In this document: one piece after another, positions 62,341-64,000 of the stretch
How positions within the stretch are numbered: position 1 is the stretch's first letter
Layout of the letters: every line of letters begins with the position of its first letter
Source of the DNA: Lanius collurio
Taxonomy: Eukaryota; Chordata; Aves; Passeriformes; Laniidae
DNA length: 64,000 bases
Direction: 5' to 3'
Assembly (NCBI GenBank): GCA_020086605.1
Contig: JACBWW010000016.1
Location: forward strand, 6,315,682 to 6,379,681
The notes under the pieces: model-generated
What the model was told of the DNA's origin: nothing
Databases searched by the model: none
Seen by the model: only the letters and a program-made list of their open reading frames with translations
Translations under genes and position numbers: made by a program

Positions 62341-64000
62341 CCAGAAATCAATATATACTTAGTCTTTGTTACTTGGTCCCCAGGAGAGATACATTTATTT
62401 ATCTGGTTTTCGCCTAGGTGTAATTACTCTGTCCTTACACACTGAAATTTCTGGTAGGATATCACAGAAGTATCACAAATAATAAATGCAGCAATTGGCC
62501 TCTAGGACCCAGAATGTCTCCTCTTTAGTTTTCTTTAAGACTGATTTATAAAACTTGATCAGAATTAACAACAACAATGAAAAAGAGAGTTTAATTAAAC
62601 CCATATTGGGAAATGTCTAAAGAAATAAAGTGTTTCATTATGTTGTCTTAATATATCCTACAATATTCATCCAATTAAGGTTGGCACTCAAGTTATTTTT
62701 AAGACGTGGCATGAATAAGATAACTCAAGATATCATAAGATTGCTCCAGCAATCCACATAATAGTGGAAAGTCATTTTTTCCAATAAAAATAACACTGAA
62801 CAGTGCTATTAATTCATTGTAATGATGCTACTGGGAGAAATGTATGACTTCCACTGCTGAATAATCAACAAAAGTAAATTAGCTTTAAGCAACAAAATAT
62901 GTGTGAATGCCTATGTCTGTGAGTGTAAAAGACCTTGAGAATGAAGAATTGAAAAAAGGAAGTTAAATACAGTTTTAACCATCATAAGAATTTTTTTAAT
63001 TATGCATTTTGAAACATAGTCCCTGTAAATTCAATACTCTGCAAGGCAAAATTCATTGTCAGTCTCTTCTTACATACTATAAATAAAATTCACAGATATG
63101 TAATTTTACTTAAAACTTCCAAATTTCAGCTTTATTCTATGAAGAAATATGGTCCCTGGTGCATTTCATTTTTGTTTCTAATCAAGAAATTAATAAGTGA
63201 AAGCATTAAATTTAATAAATCTACAGTTTCTTATTATTTGGCTCTCAGTCCTCACCATCTCTTTCAAGTGGACTGTATTTAAAGAGAAAGAATTTCTCCA
63301 TTGTGGATATTTTTTATCAGCCTTTTCAACATGATTTAAGACATTCAACTCCTTAACGTAGAAGATTCTTTTTTAGCCATATTTATCTATTAATGTGGGT
63401 TCTTTCTTTCTTCCTTTCTTTTTTTTTATTTCTTTCTTTTGAAGACTATGTGTTTTTCAGTTTGGATTGCTTCATAGCTGGAAAATTAGAAATACTGGTT
63501 AAAGTGTTGATTATTTAATTTAATAATATCCCCAATGGCTCTTTCTTATTTGTTTTAAGATAGTTGTTTTCCTATGAAAATATAGATAGAGATATATAAA
63601 GCAGAGTCAAACACTTAATGAAATATTGATTTTTATCTTGTCTTGAAAGGAACCAGTACTTCCACAATGTCTCTGCTGCAAATGTTCTGTGCAAAAATAT
63701 GTATAAACAGAGCACTTTTGAACATAACCTCAGAGTGACCATTGCAAAATTATTATATTGGTTTGGTGTACAACTGTTACCAAGCAGAATTTAGTATAGC
63801 TTTTTAGCAGAAATATGCACATCAAGGGACATGTGAATTCCATAGCATTTCTACAGCCTAAAAGTGCAGCCTGAATGATGGTAAATGTATGAGACATAAT
63901 TAGAAGTAAATTAGAGATGGATTAGTATGGTCATTCTAGCCATGATTGATTTCAAGATACTGAAATCTTACAGTAATAGTGTACTTCAGCCCATCAAAAT
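62341..64000. other. AT-rich non-coding stretch
   Basis: Nothing recognised apart from a pyrimidine tract (63400-63440, listed separately). Confidence 0.55.
63400..63440. repeat. (CTTT)n-like pyrimidine tract
   Basis: Forty-one bases of T and C with a single A at 63428, made of TTTC and TTCC words around a T10 run. It ends in 'gaag', so it also resembles a weak splice acceptor. It is most likely a simple repeat. Confidence 0.85.

Noticed and set aside
61863..62351. 162-codon minus-strand open frame
   Set aside because: It is driven by the GC-rich patch at 62.1-62.3 kb. The other strand is open as well, and the composition is low-information P/G/A/R.

Overview
The window looks like nuclear DNA from a bird. 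The main evidence is two recognisable 3' ends of CR1 retrotransposons (about 1255-1432 on + and 14425-14690 on -). They carry the avian CR1 tail phrases ('ggttggatttgatgatcttaaagg', and the antisense 'acagaattacagaattg' start with the 'gggcagcctgttccagggctcttccaccctcagtggaaggaagttcttcctcatgtt' block, quoted here only to show the landmark). The background is AT-rich and CpG-poor, with many A/T homopolymers. There are no closely packed ORFs, ribosome binding sites or operons, so this is not prokaryotic sequence.

I cannot support any protein-coding gene, tRNA, rRNA or known microRNA. The longest open frames (207, 167, 162, 148 and 139 codons) match no family I recognise. Several lie in G+C-rich patches where stop codons are rare, and some are open on both strands. 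The window is best read as a gene desert or the inside of a very long intron.

Layout: 1-14 kb is plain AT-rich DNA with a CR1 tail, a GC-rich patch at 2.1-2.5 kb, a strong inverted repeat at 4.39-4.43 kb and a possible LINE reverse-transcriptase scrap beside it. 14.4-14.7 kb is the clearer CR1 copy. 20.8-22.7 kb holds older LINE debris, including a decayed ORF2 linker segment. 27.0-27.4 kb is a GC-rich patch with an exon-like layout. 30.6 kb has a TAATTA-rich inverted repeat of enhancer type. 31.7 kb has a three-copy 24-bp minisatellite. 34.4-34.9 kb is a GC-rich patch with a small CpG cluster. 36.3-36.8 kb is an old CR1 copy on -. 40.6-40.8 kb is a 150-bp almost pure G/T tract with quadruplex potential. 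41.2-41.6 kb is another GC-rich patch. 47.08-47.34 kb is a degenerate tandem array of about 37 bp with a TAAT-rich near-palindromic core. 58.7 kb has a MIR-like SINE scrap. 62.1-62.3 kb is a GC-rich, CpG-containing patch with good splice signals around a 143-bp open block.

The parts do not form a pathway. The points most worth checking are the tandem array at 47 kb, the G/T tract at 40.7 kb, and the exon-like GC-rich blocks at 27.3 and 62.1 kb. All repeat assignments come from memory of family consensus sequences, without a database search.
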